Shown: piece by piece, positions 34,566-42,749 of the stretch
Numbering within the stretch: position 1 is the first letter of the stretch
How the letters are laid out: each line of letters starts with the position of its first letter
From: DATKQY01 sp035532475
Lineage (GTDB): Bacteria > Actinomycetota > Acidimicrobiia > Acidimicrobiales > Bog-793
Assembly: GCA_035532475.1 (NCBI GenBank)
Contig: DATKQY010000069.1
Span: forward strand, 1 to 64,000
Reading direction: 5' to 3'
DNA: 64,000 bases
Notes under the pieces: generated by a model
Databases searched by the model: none
What the model saw: the letters and a program-made list of their open reading frames with translations, nothing else
What the model was told of the DNA's origin: nothing
Translations under genes and position numbers: made by a program

Positions 34566-36562
34566 GCGAGCACCACGAGCAGGGCCACCAACGCGACGAG
34601 GCCGAAGGCGAGATAGCGGTGCAGGTTGCCGTTCTGTGCGCGGCGCGCGAACCCGCCCCAGGCCTCGACGAGACGGATCACCGGGCGGTAGCAGGTGCGC
34701 TCGAGCGCGTCGTCGACCCGGCTGTGGTAGCTGATTGCCTGTCTGAAGTAGCGCGACTCGGCCACGTGGGTGACCTCGAGGTCGTGGTCGGGGCGGAGCA
34801 CGTCGGCGAAGACCCGCTGCAGCGGCTCGGCGAAGGAGGTCGCGGTGTACTCCATCCTCGCCGTCTGCAGCTCTCGCCCGCACCCCCATGCTTCGGCCCG
34901 CCGTGCCCCGCGGCGAGCGAACAGCCGGACGCTCGCCCAAGCGACGACGAGCGCGCCGACGAACGCGGCGAGGAGCAGGACGGGCTCGATCGCTCCTTCG
35001 AAGCCGGCGAGATTGAGCCCGAGATCCGCCCGCAGCGGACGCGCAAACGTGTCACCGAGGCCTGTGTCCGCTGCCCGCCGCAGCATCGGCACGACCGAGC
35101 CTGGCACGATGCCGAGGAGCAGGCACGGCGCCGCGAGCATCGCCATGCCGGCGAGCATCGAGGGCGCGACCTCTCGTGCGTTCGCCGCCGCCGGCGTGCG
35201 GGGCTGGCCGAGGAAGCCGATGCCGAGCGCCTTCACGAACGCCGCGGCGGTCAGGCCTCCGGTGAGCGCGAGCGCGGCGACACCCGCGAGCAGCGCGGTC
35301 GTCGTCGCCGCACTGTGGGCGGCGAAACCGTGGAGGAGCCCCTCGAGGAGGAGCCACTCGCTCGCGAAGCCGTTGAACGGCGGCAACGCGCTGATCGAGA
35401 GCGCCCCGACCCCGAACAGCAGCGCGGTGAGCGGGAGCCGGTGGACCAGGCCGCCGAGTCGGTCGAGGTCGCGGCTCCCGCTCGCCTGCTGGACCGCGCC
35501 CGCGCCGAGGAAGAGGCAGCCTTTGAAGGCGGCGTGGTTCACGAGATGGAACAGCGCCGCGAGCATCGCCAGCGCGGCGAGAGCTCGGTGGCCCGTCACC
35601 TCGAGGGCGCCGGCGGCGCCCACGCCGATCAGGACGAGGCCGACATTGTCGACCGTCGAGTAGGCGAGCAGGCGCTTCAGGTCCGAGCTCGCCGCGGCGT
35701 GCAACGCCCCGAAGAGGGCCGATGCGACACCGAGGCCGACGACGACGAGCCACCACCACAGCACGCCGCCGCCGAGGAGCCCGTCGCCGACCCTGACGAT
35801 GCCGTAGATCCCGAGATTGACCATCGCGGCGGACATGAGCGCCGAGACCGGGCTCGGCGCCTCGGGGTGGGCGCGGGGCAACCAGACGTGGAACGGGACC
35901 GCACCGGCCTTCGAGGCGAAGCCGACGAGCACGAGCACGAAGGCGAGCGAACGCGTCGTCGGCGACATCGCACCGGCACGGAGCCCGATGGCGGCGAACG
36001 TCTGGCCGCCGGCGCGGCTCGCGAGGAGGAGCAGCCCGAGGAGGATCGCCGCGGCACCGACGTGGGTCATCGCCCCGTACCACTGCGCCGCGTCGCGGGC
36101 CTCGGCGCGGTGGCGATGCTCGACGAGGAGCAGCAGCGTCGAGGTGAGCGCCATGAGCTCCCAGGCGACCATGAACGTGGCCACGCTCGCGGCGGCCGGG
36201 ACGAGCAGCAGGCTCGTCAGGAAGGCCGGGAGCATCGCCGTCGCGGTCCGGCTCCGCGGACCGCCCTCTGTGTAGCCGACGCCATAGCAGAGCGCTGCGA
36301 GCCCGACGACGGCCGTCGTCACGATGAACAGTGCAGCGAGCGGGTCGAGCGACAGCCGGACACCTGTGAGCGGCAAGAGCTCGACCGAACGGAAGGTGCT
36401 CGTCTGGCCCGAGACGAGCGCGCGACCGGCGGCGACGAATGCCACGACGCACGCGCCCGAGCCGAGCACGGCGGCGGCGGGCACCCGACGGCGCGGTGAC
36501 AAGAGCGCGCCGGCCGCCGTCCCCGCGAGACCGAGGCCGAGACCGATCAAGAGGAGCGACAT
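34562..36562 (-). CDS. HyfB-like (NuoL-type) proton-conducting membrane subunit
   Basis: A 666-residue antiporter-type subunit. Conserved features are FMVAWELMALTSTLLLLVEH (helix-5 Glu), VGFASKAGAVPFHVWLPRAH (helix-7/8 Lys) and SSDLKRLLAYSTVDNVGLVL. The C-terminal 150 residues (CGRELQTARMEYTATSFAEP and a terminal hydrophobic segment) are typical for HyfB. Corresponds to Rv0083. The ATG at 36562 lies 2 bases after the NuoB-like stop; a TTG at 36568 is an alternative. Confidence 0.88.
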   Translation of the reverse strand: MSLLLIGLGLGLAGTAAGALLSPRRRVPAAAVLGSGACVVAFVAAGRALVSGQTSTFRSVELLPLTGVRLSLDPLAALFIVTTAVVGLAALCYGVGYTEGGPRSRTATAMLPAFLTSLLLVPAAASVATFMVAWELMALTSTLLLLVEHRHRAEARDAAQWYGAMTHVGAAAILLGLLLLASRAGGQTFAAIGLRAGAMSPTTRSLAFVLVLVGFASKAGAVPFHVWLPRAHPEAPSPVSALMSAAMVNLGIYGIVRVGDGLLGGGVLWWWLVVVGLGVASALFGALHAAASSDLKRLLAYSTVDNVGLVLIGVGAAGALEVTGHRALAALAMLAALFHLVNHAAFKGCLFLGAGAVQQASGSRDLDRLGGLVHRLPLTALLFGVGALSISALPPFNGFASEWLLLEGLLHGFAAHSAATTTALLAGVAALALTGGLTAAAFVKALGIGFLGQPRTPAAANAREVAPSMLAGMAMLAAPCLLLGIVPGSVVPMLRRAADTGLGDTFARPLRADLGLNLAGFEGAIEPVLLLAAFVGALVVAWASVRLFARRGARRAEAWGCGRELQTARMEYTATSFAEPLQRVFADVLRPDHDLEVTHVAESRYFRQAISYHSRVDDALERTCYRPVIRLVEAWGGFARRAQNGNLHRYLAFGLVALVALLVVLA

Positions 36563-36564
36563 GC

Positions 36565-37062
36565 TCAACGTCCGGTGAGCCCTCGCAGCGCGTCGGTGAT
36601 CGTCGTCGGGTCAGGTGGACAGCCGGGTATCTGGATGTCGGGCCTGGCGATCGCCTCGAGGCCGGACGCGATGCCGTAGGCGCCCGCGAACACGCCCCCG
36701 TCGATCGCGCAGTCACCACAGGCGACGACGACCCGGGGTCGAGGAACTGCCTCGAGCGTCTTTCGGAGGGGAACGGCCATATTCCTCGTCACCACACCGG
36801 TGACGAGCAGCCCGTCGGCGTGGCGGGGCGAGGCGACGAGTCGTGCGCCGAAGCGAGCCGCGTCGTAGTGAGGACCGAAGGCAGAGGTGATCTCGAGCTC
36901 GCAGCCGTTGCACGAGCCGGCGTCGACGTGGCGGAGCTGGAGCGAGCCGCGGAGGCGAAGGCCCCCGGAGGCGTTCGACGGGCGGGGAAGATCCTCGGTG
37001 GTGCGGCGCGCGAACAACGACCGCAGCACCGGGAGGCGTCGCATGATTGACGAAGTTATCAT
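36565..37062 (-). CDS. NuoB/HyfI-like iron-sulfur subunit
   Basis: A 165-residue protein with the NuoB/hydrogenase small-subunit [4Fe-4S] site: Cys51 and Cys54 in DAGSCNGCELEIT, Cys118 in ACGDCA, and Cys148 in IPGCPPDP. The proximal cluster is therefore retained although the partner large subunit lost its Ni ligands. Corresponds to Rv0082. Start at ATG 37062 is tentative; an internal ATG at 37044 (MRRLPVLRSL) is also possible. Both starts fall within a palindrome that may be the operator of the upstream regulator. Confidence 0.85.
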   Translation of the reverse strand: MITSSIMRRLPVLRSLFARRTTEDLPRPSNASGGLRLRGSLQLRHVDAGSCNGCELEITSAFGPHYDAARFGARLVASPRHADGLLVTGVVTRNMAVPLRKTLEAVPRPRVVVACGDCAIDGGVFAGAYGIASGLEAIARPDIQIPGCPPDPTTITDALRGLTGR

Positions 37063-37065
37063 GCG
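37040..37065. promoter_or_regulatory. Palindrome at start of the hyc-like operon
   Basis: CGCATGAT-N10-ATCATGCG is a perfect inverted repeat with 8-bp arms. It overlaps the beginning of the NuoB-like gene and lies directly downstream of the ArsR gene. Symmetry and spacing fit an ArsR-dimer operator, allowing the regulator to sense and repress the complex genes separately from its own promoter. Confidence 0.5.
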
Positions 37066-37332
37066 CTCAGGTGATCACCCGATCCGCTCCGTCAGACGCG
37101 AATCTGCCATATCCACTCCAGGACCCGAAGGCGACGGTGCAGCCGGCTTCGGCCGCGGCACCGGTTTGCGGCGGCATCGCCAGCAACAACACCCGGCTCG
37201 ACAAGCGCATTCTGCGGCCATGCTCGACGCCCGGCGGAGCATCGGCCAGGAAGGCAGGGTGGCGGCCTGGATCTGTCAGACGTCAGGCGATCCGGCCGCG
37301 GCCGAGCGCTGGCAACGGGCCGAGGCGGACCC

Positions 37333-37704
37333 TCAAGCGCTGGGGCGCCTACGGCGGCTGCCGGTGCGGTCCGCGAACTCCAGGGTCTTCAGCTCAGCGA
37401 GTAGGTGGTTCGACTCCTTGAGCGAGCTCGTGAGGATCGCTTTGGCGACCTCGAGGAGATCGAAGATCCGCGTATCGGTCACCGAGTAACGGACAGTCGC
37501 CCCTTGCTTGCGAGCCTGCAGGATGTTCGCACGTCGCAGGATCCCGAGCTGTTGGGAGAGGTGGGACGCTTCGAGCCCAACCTCGGGGATCAGCTCACCG
37601 ACCGAACGCTCCCCGTCGCGGAGCAGCTCGAGCACCCGGATGCGTGCGGGATGGGCGAGGGTCTTGAAGAAGTCCGCCTTCACTTGGTAGATCGGACGTG
37701 TCAC
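37333..37704 (-). CDS. ArsR-family regulator (Rv0081-like)
   Basis: A 123-residue winged-helix repressor. IYQVKADFFKTLAHPARIRV near the N-terminus, SVGELIPEVGLEASHLSQQL as the recognition helix and TDTRIFDLLEVAKAI closely resemble M. tuberculosis Rv0081. That protein heads the hyc-like locus and is a hypoxia-response hub. No paired metal-binding Cys are seen. It reads in the same direction as the complex genes, 270 bases upstream. The GTG at 37704 is preferred because the N-terminus then matches Rv0081 in length; a GTG at 37725 is an alternative. Confidence 0.85.
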   Translation of the reverse strand: MTRPIYQVKADFFKTLAHPARIRVLELLRDGERSVGELIPEVGLEASHLSQQLGILRRANILQARKQGATVRYSVTDTRIFDLLEVAKAILTSSLKESNHLLAELKTLEFADRTGSRRRRPSA

Positions 37705-38154
37705 CGGACCAGCCCAGAGGGACACAGCCGCCGCTGACCTGAGAAGCGCGTCACATCGTCATTTTATCAGCCGATGCCCGCCCCGAGCTGGAGCCGCGGG
37801 TGGCTCGTACGTGCAGCCGGAGGCGAGGGCGTTGTCTCCTGGCCGCCGGCGGGAAGCGATCGCTGCCTCGCCTCGGCGCTGCGATGGGCGCCGTTCCGGC
37901 TGGTTCCGACCCGACGAAGATCGGCGATGGCTCGTGGCAGCTCTCCGCCGCGGCGAGGAGCTCCGTGACGCGTTCCGGATCCCGGCTTCCCCCGCCCGTC
38001 GGACCCTGAGCGGCGAGCGCATCGAGGCAATCGAGGAGACCGCGACGGAGGCGCGCTCATCTCGCTGCGGGCCGGCCTCCACCGATCCGCCGAGGAGGTC
38101 GAGGGGGGCCGCCCGCCCGGGTGCCGGGGGGCGATGCACGCCCACCGGGGCTGC
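37705..38154. other. Intergenic region upstream of the Rv0081-like gene
   Basis: About 450 bases between the LysE gene end and the ArsR gene. An AT-rich patch (CATCGTCATTTTATCAGCC, about 37752-37770) probably contains the ArsR promoter. Nothing else recognised. Confidence 0.4.
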
Positions 38155-38775
38155 TCATCGCTCGATCGCCAGGCGAAGCCCGAAGCCGATGAGCACGAGG
38201 CCAGTCGCGCGTTCCAGCCGTCGCCTCGATTTCGCGTGCCTGAGCCATGCGGTCACTCGCTCGGCGACGGCGAGCAGGAGCGCAAAGTACAGGGCCGTCT
38301 CGACGACGAAGATGGCCCCGAGCAGGAGGGAGCCCGCCGCGACCGAATCGCCGTGCGGGATGAACCCGGGCAGGAACGTCACGAAGAACACGCCGACCTT
38401 CGGGTTGAGCAGGTCCGTCGCGAGCCCGGCTCGGTAGCCGGTGCCGAGCACGCCGGCGCGGTGGGGTCCGGTGGTCGGGTCCGGCACGCCCGCCGCGCGC
38501 GCCCGCAGCGACTGGATGCCGAGCCAGACAAGGTAGGCGCCGCCGACGATACGGAGGACGAGGTAACCGTCGTGACTCGCCCGGAGCAGGGCGGAGAGGC
38601 CGAACGACGCGGCGGCGACCCACACGACGAGGCCTGTCAGCACACCACACGCTGTCACGGCGGCTCGCCGGCGCCCGGCGCGGAGCAGGCTCCTCAGCAC
38701 GACGAGCGTGTCCGGCCCGGGAAGAAGCACGATCAAGGTCGCCGCGAGGGTGAACGCCGCCAGGTCTGTGGCCAT
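38155..38775 (-). CDS. LysE family exporter
   Basis: A 206-residue, six-segment membrane protein of the LysE/RhtB amino-acid exporter family. The N-terminal signature is FTLAATLIVLLPGPDTLVVL, then GYLVLRIVGGAYLVWLGIQS and NPKVGVFFVTFLPGFIPHGD. These proteins export amino acids or small analogues using the proton gradient. ATG at 38775. No neighbouring regulator is evident. Confidence 0.88.
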   Translation of the reverse strand: MATDLAAFTLAATLIVLLPGPDTLVVLRSLLRAGRRRAAVTACGVLTGLVVWVAAASFGLSALLRASHDGYLVLRIVGGAYLVWLGIQSLRARAAGVPDPTTGPHRAGVLGTGYRAGLATDLLNPKVGVFFVTFLPGFIPHGDSVAAGSLLLGAIFVVETALYFALLLAVAERVTAWLRHAKSRRRLERATGLVLIGFGLRLAIER

Positions 38776-39045
38776 CGCCCGGAGTCTAGGTAGCCGATCC
38801 CGCTCGGGTGGCGCCTCGAGGCCCGCTGCCCCGGTCGTCGGGGGCGCCGCGTTCTGCCGCGGCGGTGAGCACGGGATCTCGCTGGCGGTCGACGTGCGCG
38901 CCGGGGGTGTCGGCGAGGGGAGCGGGCCCGGGCTTGCGGACCCCGAGTCCCCGATGCGCCACGTCGCGTCCGCGCACGAGATCGGCGGGAACCGACGAGG
39001 CGGACGAAGCGGCCCGCCGGGCCACCCGCGCGCCGGCCCGTACCG

Positions 39046-39564
39046 TCACGACTGCGGTGCCGAGGCGTCCTGGCGGCTCGCATACGCGTTGTCGGGGAGC
39101 GGCTCGCCGGTCTCGAGCAGCGTCTTGAGCTCGGAGAGGACCCGTGGCCAGCCTTCGCTGACCATCTCGCCCACAAGGCCCTCAGGGTCGAAGCCGTCGT
39201 GCACGACGACCAGCCTCACCACGTGTTCGAGCGCCTCGACGTCGAAGGTCACCTTCGATCGTCGCTCGCTGGTCAGCCTGGTGAGGACCTCCTCGCTGAA
39301 CCCGTGGCTCTCGGCCCACTCCGCGGTGAAGGTGTGCCAGGTGTAAGAGAGCCGGCGATACGGCTCGGCTTCGAGAACGACCTGCTCGGGGTCGGCGACC
39401 GTCACGCCCCGCTGGTCGAGGATCATGGTCGAGCCCACCTTCCAGTCCGACTGGAACGTGACCCCCCAATAGCGGCGCGTGAACGCCGGATCCGTCAGCG
39501 CCTGCCAGAGCCGCTCCGGCGTGGTGTGGATGTAGGTCGTGTAGACGAACTCAGGCTTGTGCAC
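39046..39564 (-). CDS. SRPBCC (AHSA1-type) domain protein
   Basis: A 172-residue protein of the START/Bet v1-like AHSA1 group: FVYTTYIHTTPERLWQALTD, YWGVTFQSDWKVGS, RLSYTWHTF and VSEGWPRVLSELKTLLETGE. These small ligand-binding proteins are frequently encoded right after an ArsR regulator, as here. The GTG start overlaps the regulator gene by 70 bases in another frame. Ligand unknown. Confidence 0.8.
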   Translation of the reverse strand: MHKPEFVYTTYIHTTPERLWQALTDPAFTRRYWGVTFQSDWKVGSTMILDQRGVTVADPEQVVLEAEPYRRLSYTWHTFTAEWAESHGFSEEVLTRLTSERRSKVTFDVEALEHVVRLVVVHDGFDPEGLVGEMVSEGWPRVLSELKTLLETGEPLPDNAYASRQDASAPQS

Positions 39565-39875
39565 CTCGGCGCGCCCTCCCGTGCTCGCTTTAGGTCCGAC
39601 AGGGCGCGGACCCGTTCTCGGTCGTAGTGGTCGATCCAGCGTTCGGCGACCTCGTTGATCGGTGCGGCGTTCAGGTAGTGGAGCTTCTTTCGGCCGCGGC
39701 GCACCGTGGTGACGAGATTTGCCGCCTCCAGCACCGCCAGGTGCTTGCTGACCGACTGGCGGGCCATGTCGAGCCCCGCGCACAGCTCGCGAAGACGCTG
39801 TCTGCCGCGGGCATTCAGGCTGTCGAGGAGCCGGCGGCGACTCGGATCCGCCAACGCCTTGAACACCCCGTCCAT
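39495..39875 (-). CDS. ArsR-family transcriptional regulator
   Basis: A 126-residue winged-helix regulator: FKALADPSRRRLLDSLNARG, DMARQSVSKHLAVLEAANLV, TTVRRGRKKLHYLNAAPI, AERWIDHYDRERVRAL. This is the ArsR subgroup that precedes AHSA1/SRPBCC genes and lacks metal ligands. It sits between two SRPBCC genes on the same strand. The last 25 residues overlap the next gene and are low-complexity; the natural end may be nearer residue 100. Confidence 0.82.
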   Translation of the reverse strand: MDGVFKALADPSRRRLLDSLNARGRQRLRELCAGLDMARQSVSKHLAVLEAANLVTTVRRGRKKLHYLNAAPINEVAERWIDHYDRERVRALSDLKRAREGAPRCTSLSSSTRPTSTPRRSGSGRR

Positions 39876-39882
39876 CGAGACG

Positions 39883-40325
39883 TCAGCCCCAGCTGCTGAT
39901 CTTGGCGTCCTCGCGATAGGGGCGGGCGCTGCCCTCCTCGAGCCAGGACTTCAGCCCGAGGAGGAAGGACCCCCATTTGGTGCTGCAGTGATCCATGAGC
40001 TCGACCGGCTCGCGCCAACCCGCATGGGTGAAGAGCAACACGGTCTCATCGGCCGAGGGGGCGATCTCGAAGGTGAGGGTCGTGCCGACCCGCTCGGCGG
40101 GTCCCTGCGTGCAGGACCAGCCGATGCGGTGAGGCGCGAGGTCGAGACCTCCATCACGGCGCTCGGCTCGAGCTCGCCGAAGAGGAACCGGAGTGTGCCG
40201 CCGAGGCAGGGATCGCCGTCGGCGTCATGCGTCCACCATCGGAAGAGACGGCCCGTCGTGGTCAAGACCTCATGGACGCGCTCCAGCGGCGCGGCAACGC
40301 CCACCCGGTGTCGGATGTCCGCCAT
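39883..40325 (-). pseudogene. SRPBCC (AHSA1-type) protein, one frameshift
   Basis: Starts at ATG 40325 with AGAGGAG upstream: MADIRHRVGVAAPLERVHEV, then RWWTHDADGD, RFLFGELEPSAVMEV. At about 40145-40150 the family sequence moves to the adjacent frame (DLAPHRIGWSCTQGPAERVG, TTLTFEIAPSADETVLLFTH, MDHCSTKWGSFLLGLKSWLE) and ends KISSWG at 39883. A single base indel splits an otherwise complete gene of about 147 codons. First gene of the SRPBCC-ArsR-SRPBCC operon. Confidence 0.75.
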
Positions 40326-40693
40326 GTCCTGCTCCTCTCGACAGTGATCATCAGCGATGGCTCCGGCCCGTCCGGCAGCGCAACCCACGCCCGCTGGGCC
40401 GTCAGAAATGCACCCGGGCGGTTGCCTAAGGACATGCAGCCACACGGCTGCATGTCAACCGAGCACGCTCGGGCGACGAGCAGGCCTCGACGGGCTCGCC
40501 CGCGCGCTCGGCGCCTCTCGGCGTGGCGGGAGGGCCGGAGCGCCGATGGCACCGTGGCGCTCCGGGCCGGCGCGCGGCGAGGACGCTTCGAGGAGGTGGG
40601 CAGTGCGCGCATCGGCGCCCTTCGGTTGGCGTGTTCGCGAAGTGCTCACAGTTCGCTCACAAGCAGTTCGATATCCGCTGCTTGACTGCCGAC
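40326..40693. other. Intergenic (divergent promoters)
   Basis: Between the divergent SRPBCC operon and the fibronectin-like gene. It contains a short palindrome, AGCCACACGGCT within GCAGCCACACGGCTGC (40437-40452). No gene recognised. Confidence 0.4.
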
Positions 40694-40723
40694 ATGCGGA
40701 GATTGACTGCCGGCATGGGGAGA
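40682..40723 (+). repeat. Tandem 21-bp duplication over the start codon region
   Basis: Two adjacent copies of TTGACTGCCGRCATGSGGAG (21 bp, two mismatches) create two successive ATG codons, 40694 and 40715, in the same frame at the start of the repeat-protein gene. Either ATG could be used. Confidence 0.7.
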
Positions 40724-42223
40724 TCGCGGCTGATCGTTGGTCGGCTCGTCGTAGCTTGCCTGGTGATCGCCGGCATCACGGCCACCGGGGTGGGGGCGGC
40801 GTCAGCCGCGTCGGTGCCGACCGCCGTCACGGGACCCGCGAGCGCGGTGAACCTGACGAGCGTGACCGTCTCGGGCAACGTCGATCCGAACGGGACGGCG
40901 ACCAGCTGGTACTTCGAGTACGGCACGAGCGCCACCTACGGCGCGAAGACGACCGAGCACGACGCAGGCTCCGGGGCAGCGGCGGTGGCGGTGTCGAGCG
41001 GCCTGAGCGGGCTCACCCCGGGGACGACCTACCACTTCCGTCTGGTCGCGACGAGCAGCGCAGGGACGGCAGCCGGAGCAGACGGAACCTTCGCGACCCT
41101 CGCGTCCGCTCCGACGGTCACGGCGAAGCCTGCCAGCAACATCGGGCATACGAGCGTCCGGCTGAACGGCTCCGTGGACCCGAACGGCTTGGCGACCGTC
41201 TGGTACGTGCAGTACGGGACGACCACCAGCTACGGATCGACCACCGCGACCCAAAGCGCCGGCTCGGGCCGCTCCGCCGTCGGGGTCTCAGTGACGGCGG
41301 CCAAGCTGGCCCCGAACACGACGTATCACTTCCGTCTCGTCGCCACGAACGCCGTCGGCACCGCATCAGGCCAGGACGAGACGTTCGTGACGACGGGGCC
41401 ACCCCGAGCGGTAACGGGCCCGGCCACGAACGTCGCTGCGACCTCGGCGACGCTCAACGGGGAGGTCTACCCCGGCGGCGAGGCGACGCAGTGGTACTTC
41501 GAGTACGGCCCGGGCGGTTCCCTCGCCTCGCGCACGGCGGCGCAGCCGGCCGGGTCGGGCGGCGCCGCCGTTCCGGTGACCGACGCGATCACCGGCCTCG
41601 CGCCAGCCACGACCTACCGCTTCCGGCTGGTAGCGATCAGCAACGCGGGAACGAGCCTCGGCAACGACGGCGCGTTCACGACGCCGAGCCCGACGTTGTC
41701 GGCATCGTCGCGGACGGTCGTCTACGGGCGTGGCGCGAGGTTGTCCGGAACGGTTCCCGGCGGTCCGGCCAACAGCCCGGTCGCGGTCTTCGCGAGGAAG
41801 CTCACCGACGGTTCGTTCGTGTGGTTGTCGACGGTGCTGACCGCACCGGGAGGAGCGTGGACCCTCGTCGTCACCCCGAGGATGCGCACCACCTACAAGG
41901 TGCTCTGGGAGAGCGTGCCGAGCACCGCCGTGACCATCGGCGTCGAGCCGTCGGTGTCGCTTCGGAGCCTGCCGGGCGGATGGTTCACGAGCCATGTCGC
42001 CGACGGGCGCCCCCTCCGCGGCCACCTCGTACGGCTCCAGCGGCTCGTCGGCCGCGTCTGGCGGACGATCTCGGCGGCGCGCCTCGGTGCTCGGGCGACG
42101 GCGCGCCTGCATCCGCGCCTGCCCGCTGGGGTCTCCCGGTTACGCGTCCTTGTCACCGCGTACCAGGCGGGACCTGGTTACCTGGCCGGCACGAGCGCGG
42201 TGCACCGGTACCGCCGGAGGTAG
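40694..42223 (+). CDS. Exported fibronectin-type-III-like repeat protein
   Basis: A 509-residue exported protein. Signal peptide: GRSRLIVGRLVVACLVIAGI and on to ASAAS (about 8-38). Three tandem units of about 90 residues follow, each with the pattern VDPNGTATSWYFEYGTSATY, then LTPGTTYHFRLVATSSAGTA and a TFAT ending. This is a fibronectin-like beta sandwich common in exported actinobacterial proteins. The C-terminal 170 residues form another beta-rich domain (VVYGRGARLSGTVPGG). No catalytic motif or cell-wall anchor is evident. The true start may be 40694 or 40715. Confidence 0.75.
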   Translation: MRRLTAGMGRSRLIVGRLVVACLVIAGITATGVGAASAASVPTAVTGPASAVNLTSVTVSGNVDPNGTATSWYFEYGTSATYGAKTTEHDAGSGAAAVAVSSGLSGLTPGTTYHFRLVATSSAGTAAGADGTFATLASAPTVTAKPASNIGHTSVRLNGSVDPNGLATVWYVQYGTTTSYGSTTATQSAGSGRSAVGVSVTAAKLAPNTTYHFRLVATNAVGTASGQDETFVTTGPPRAVTGPATNVAATSATLNGEVYPGGEATQWYFEYGPGGSLASRTAAQPAGSGGAAVPVTDAITGLAPATTYRFRLVAISNAGTSLGNDGAFTTPSPTLSASSRTVVYGRGARLSGTVPGGPANSPVAVFARKLTDGSFVWLSTVLTAPGGAWTLVVTPRMRTTYKVLWESVPSTAVTIGVEPSVSLRSLPGGWFTSHVADGRPLRGHLVRLQRLVGRVWRTISAARLGARATARLHPRLPAGVSRLRVLVTAYQAGPGYLAGTSAVHRYRRR

Positions 42224-42546
42224 ACGGGCGCGCACCGCCCGCACCGACGCGGCGCGAGGGGGGTCACCGCCGCCGGATTGCGCACGAAAGTCCGGGCGAG
42301 GGCCTGCAGGACGGGCGCGGCGACCAAGCGCCGCACGGCGCAGCCGCTGCCAGGGCGATCCATCGGCGATGATCGTCCGGCTGGCGTGGCCGGCCGCCGC
42401 TTCGGGCGACGCCGGCCCGGCGAAGGCAGGCACTTGCGCGGCCGGGCGGTCGGATCCCGTGATCCGTCAGGCAGGCTCGGACGGCTCGTGTTGCCGACGC
42501 GCGACCCAGTGCCGACCACCGCCGGCCGAGGGGCCGCCGCGTCGAA

Positions 42547-42557
42547 ATGTCGGACAA
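42547..42557. promoter_or_regulatory. Putative GntR/FadR-type site, upstream copy
   Basis: ATGTCGGACAA fits the TTGT-N3-ACAA pattern with one mismatch. Ten of its bases (TGTCGGACAA) are the exact reverse complement of the site 100 bases downstream (42647). Confidence 0.5.
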
Positions 42558-42618
42558 CCGTGAGCAACGCTCGGCATTCATGATGGCGACGAAGAAGCGC
42601 CACCAGTCTTGGGCCTCG

Positions 42619-42648
42619 TTGACGCGCGTCCGCGGTCGGGCCTAGATT
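42619..42648 (+). promoter_or_regulatory. Sigma-70-like promoter of the importer operon
   Basis: TTGACG (42619-42624) and TAGATT (42643-42648) are separated by 18 bases. The GntR-type site starts within the -10 hexamer, as expected for repression. Inferred from sequence only. Confidence 0.5.
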
Positions 42649-42657
42649 GTCCGACAG
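42647..42657. promoter_or_regulatory. Putative GntR/FadR-type operator at the importer promoter
   Basis: TTGTCCGACAG matches TTGT-N3-ACAA in ten of eleven positions and overlaps the -10 region. It is the likely target of the FCD-type GntR regulator encoded at 48458-49174. Confidence 0.55.
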
Positions 42658-42749
42658 TCGCAACGTAGGAGCTACGTCGTATAAGGCGGCTCCACCGGAC
42701 CCCTCTCAGGGGCGGCCCGAGTGGGATCAACGGCCCGTAAGGGGGGACC

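Larger units (their letters stand above)
42224..42749 (+). other. Long leader region of the importer operon
   Basis: About 525 bases with no supported gene. It contains two GntR-type sites and a promoter (separate entries) just before the binding-protein gene. A strong ribosome-binding site, AAGGGGGGACC, precedes the TTG start. Confidence 0.5.

Noticed and set aside
34619..36499. Long plus-strand open frame opposite the HyfB-like gene
   Set aside because: Mirror of hydrophobic codons read as charged residues; no family similarity.
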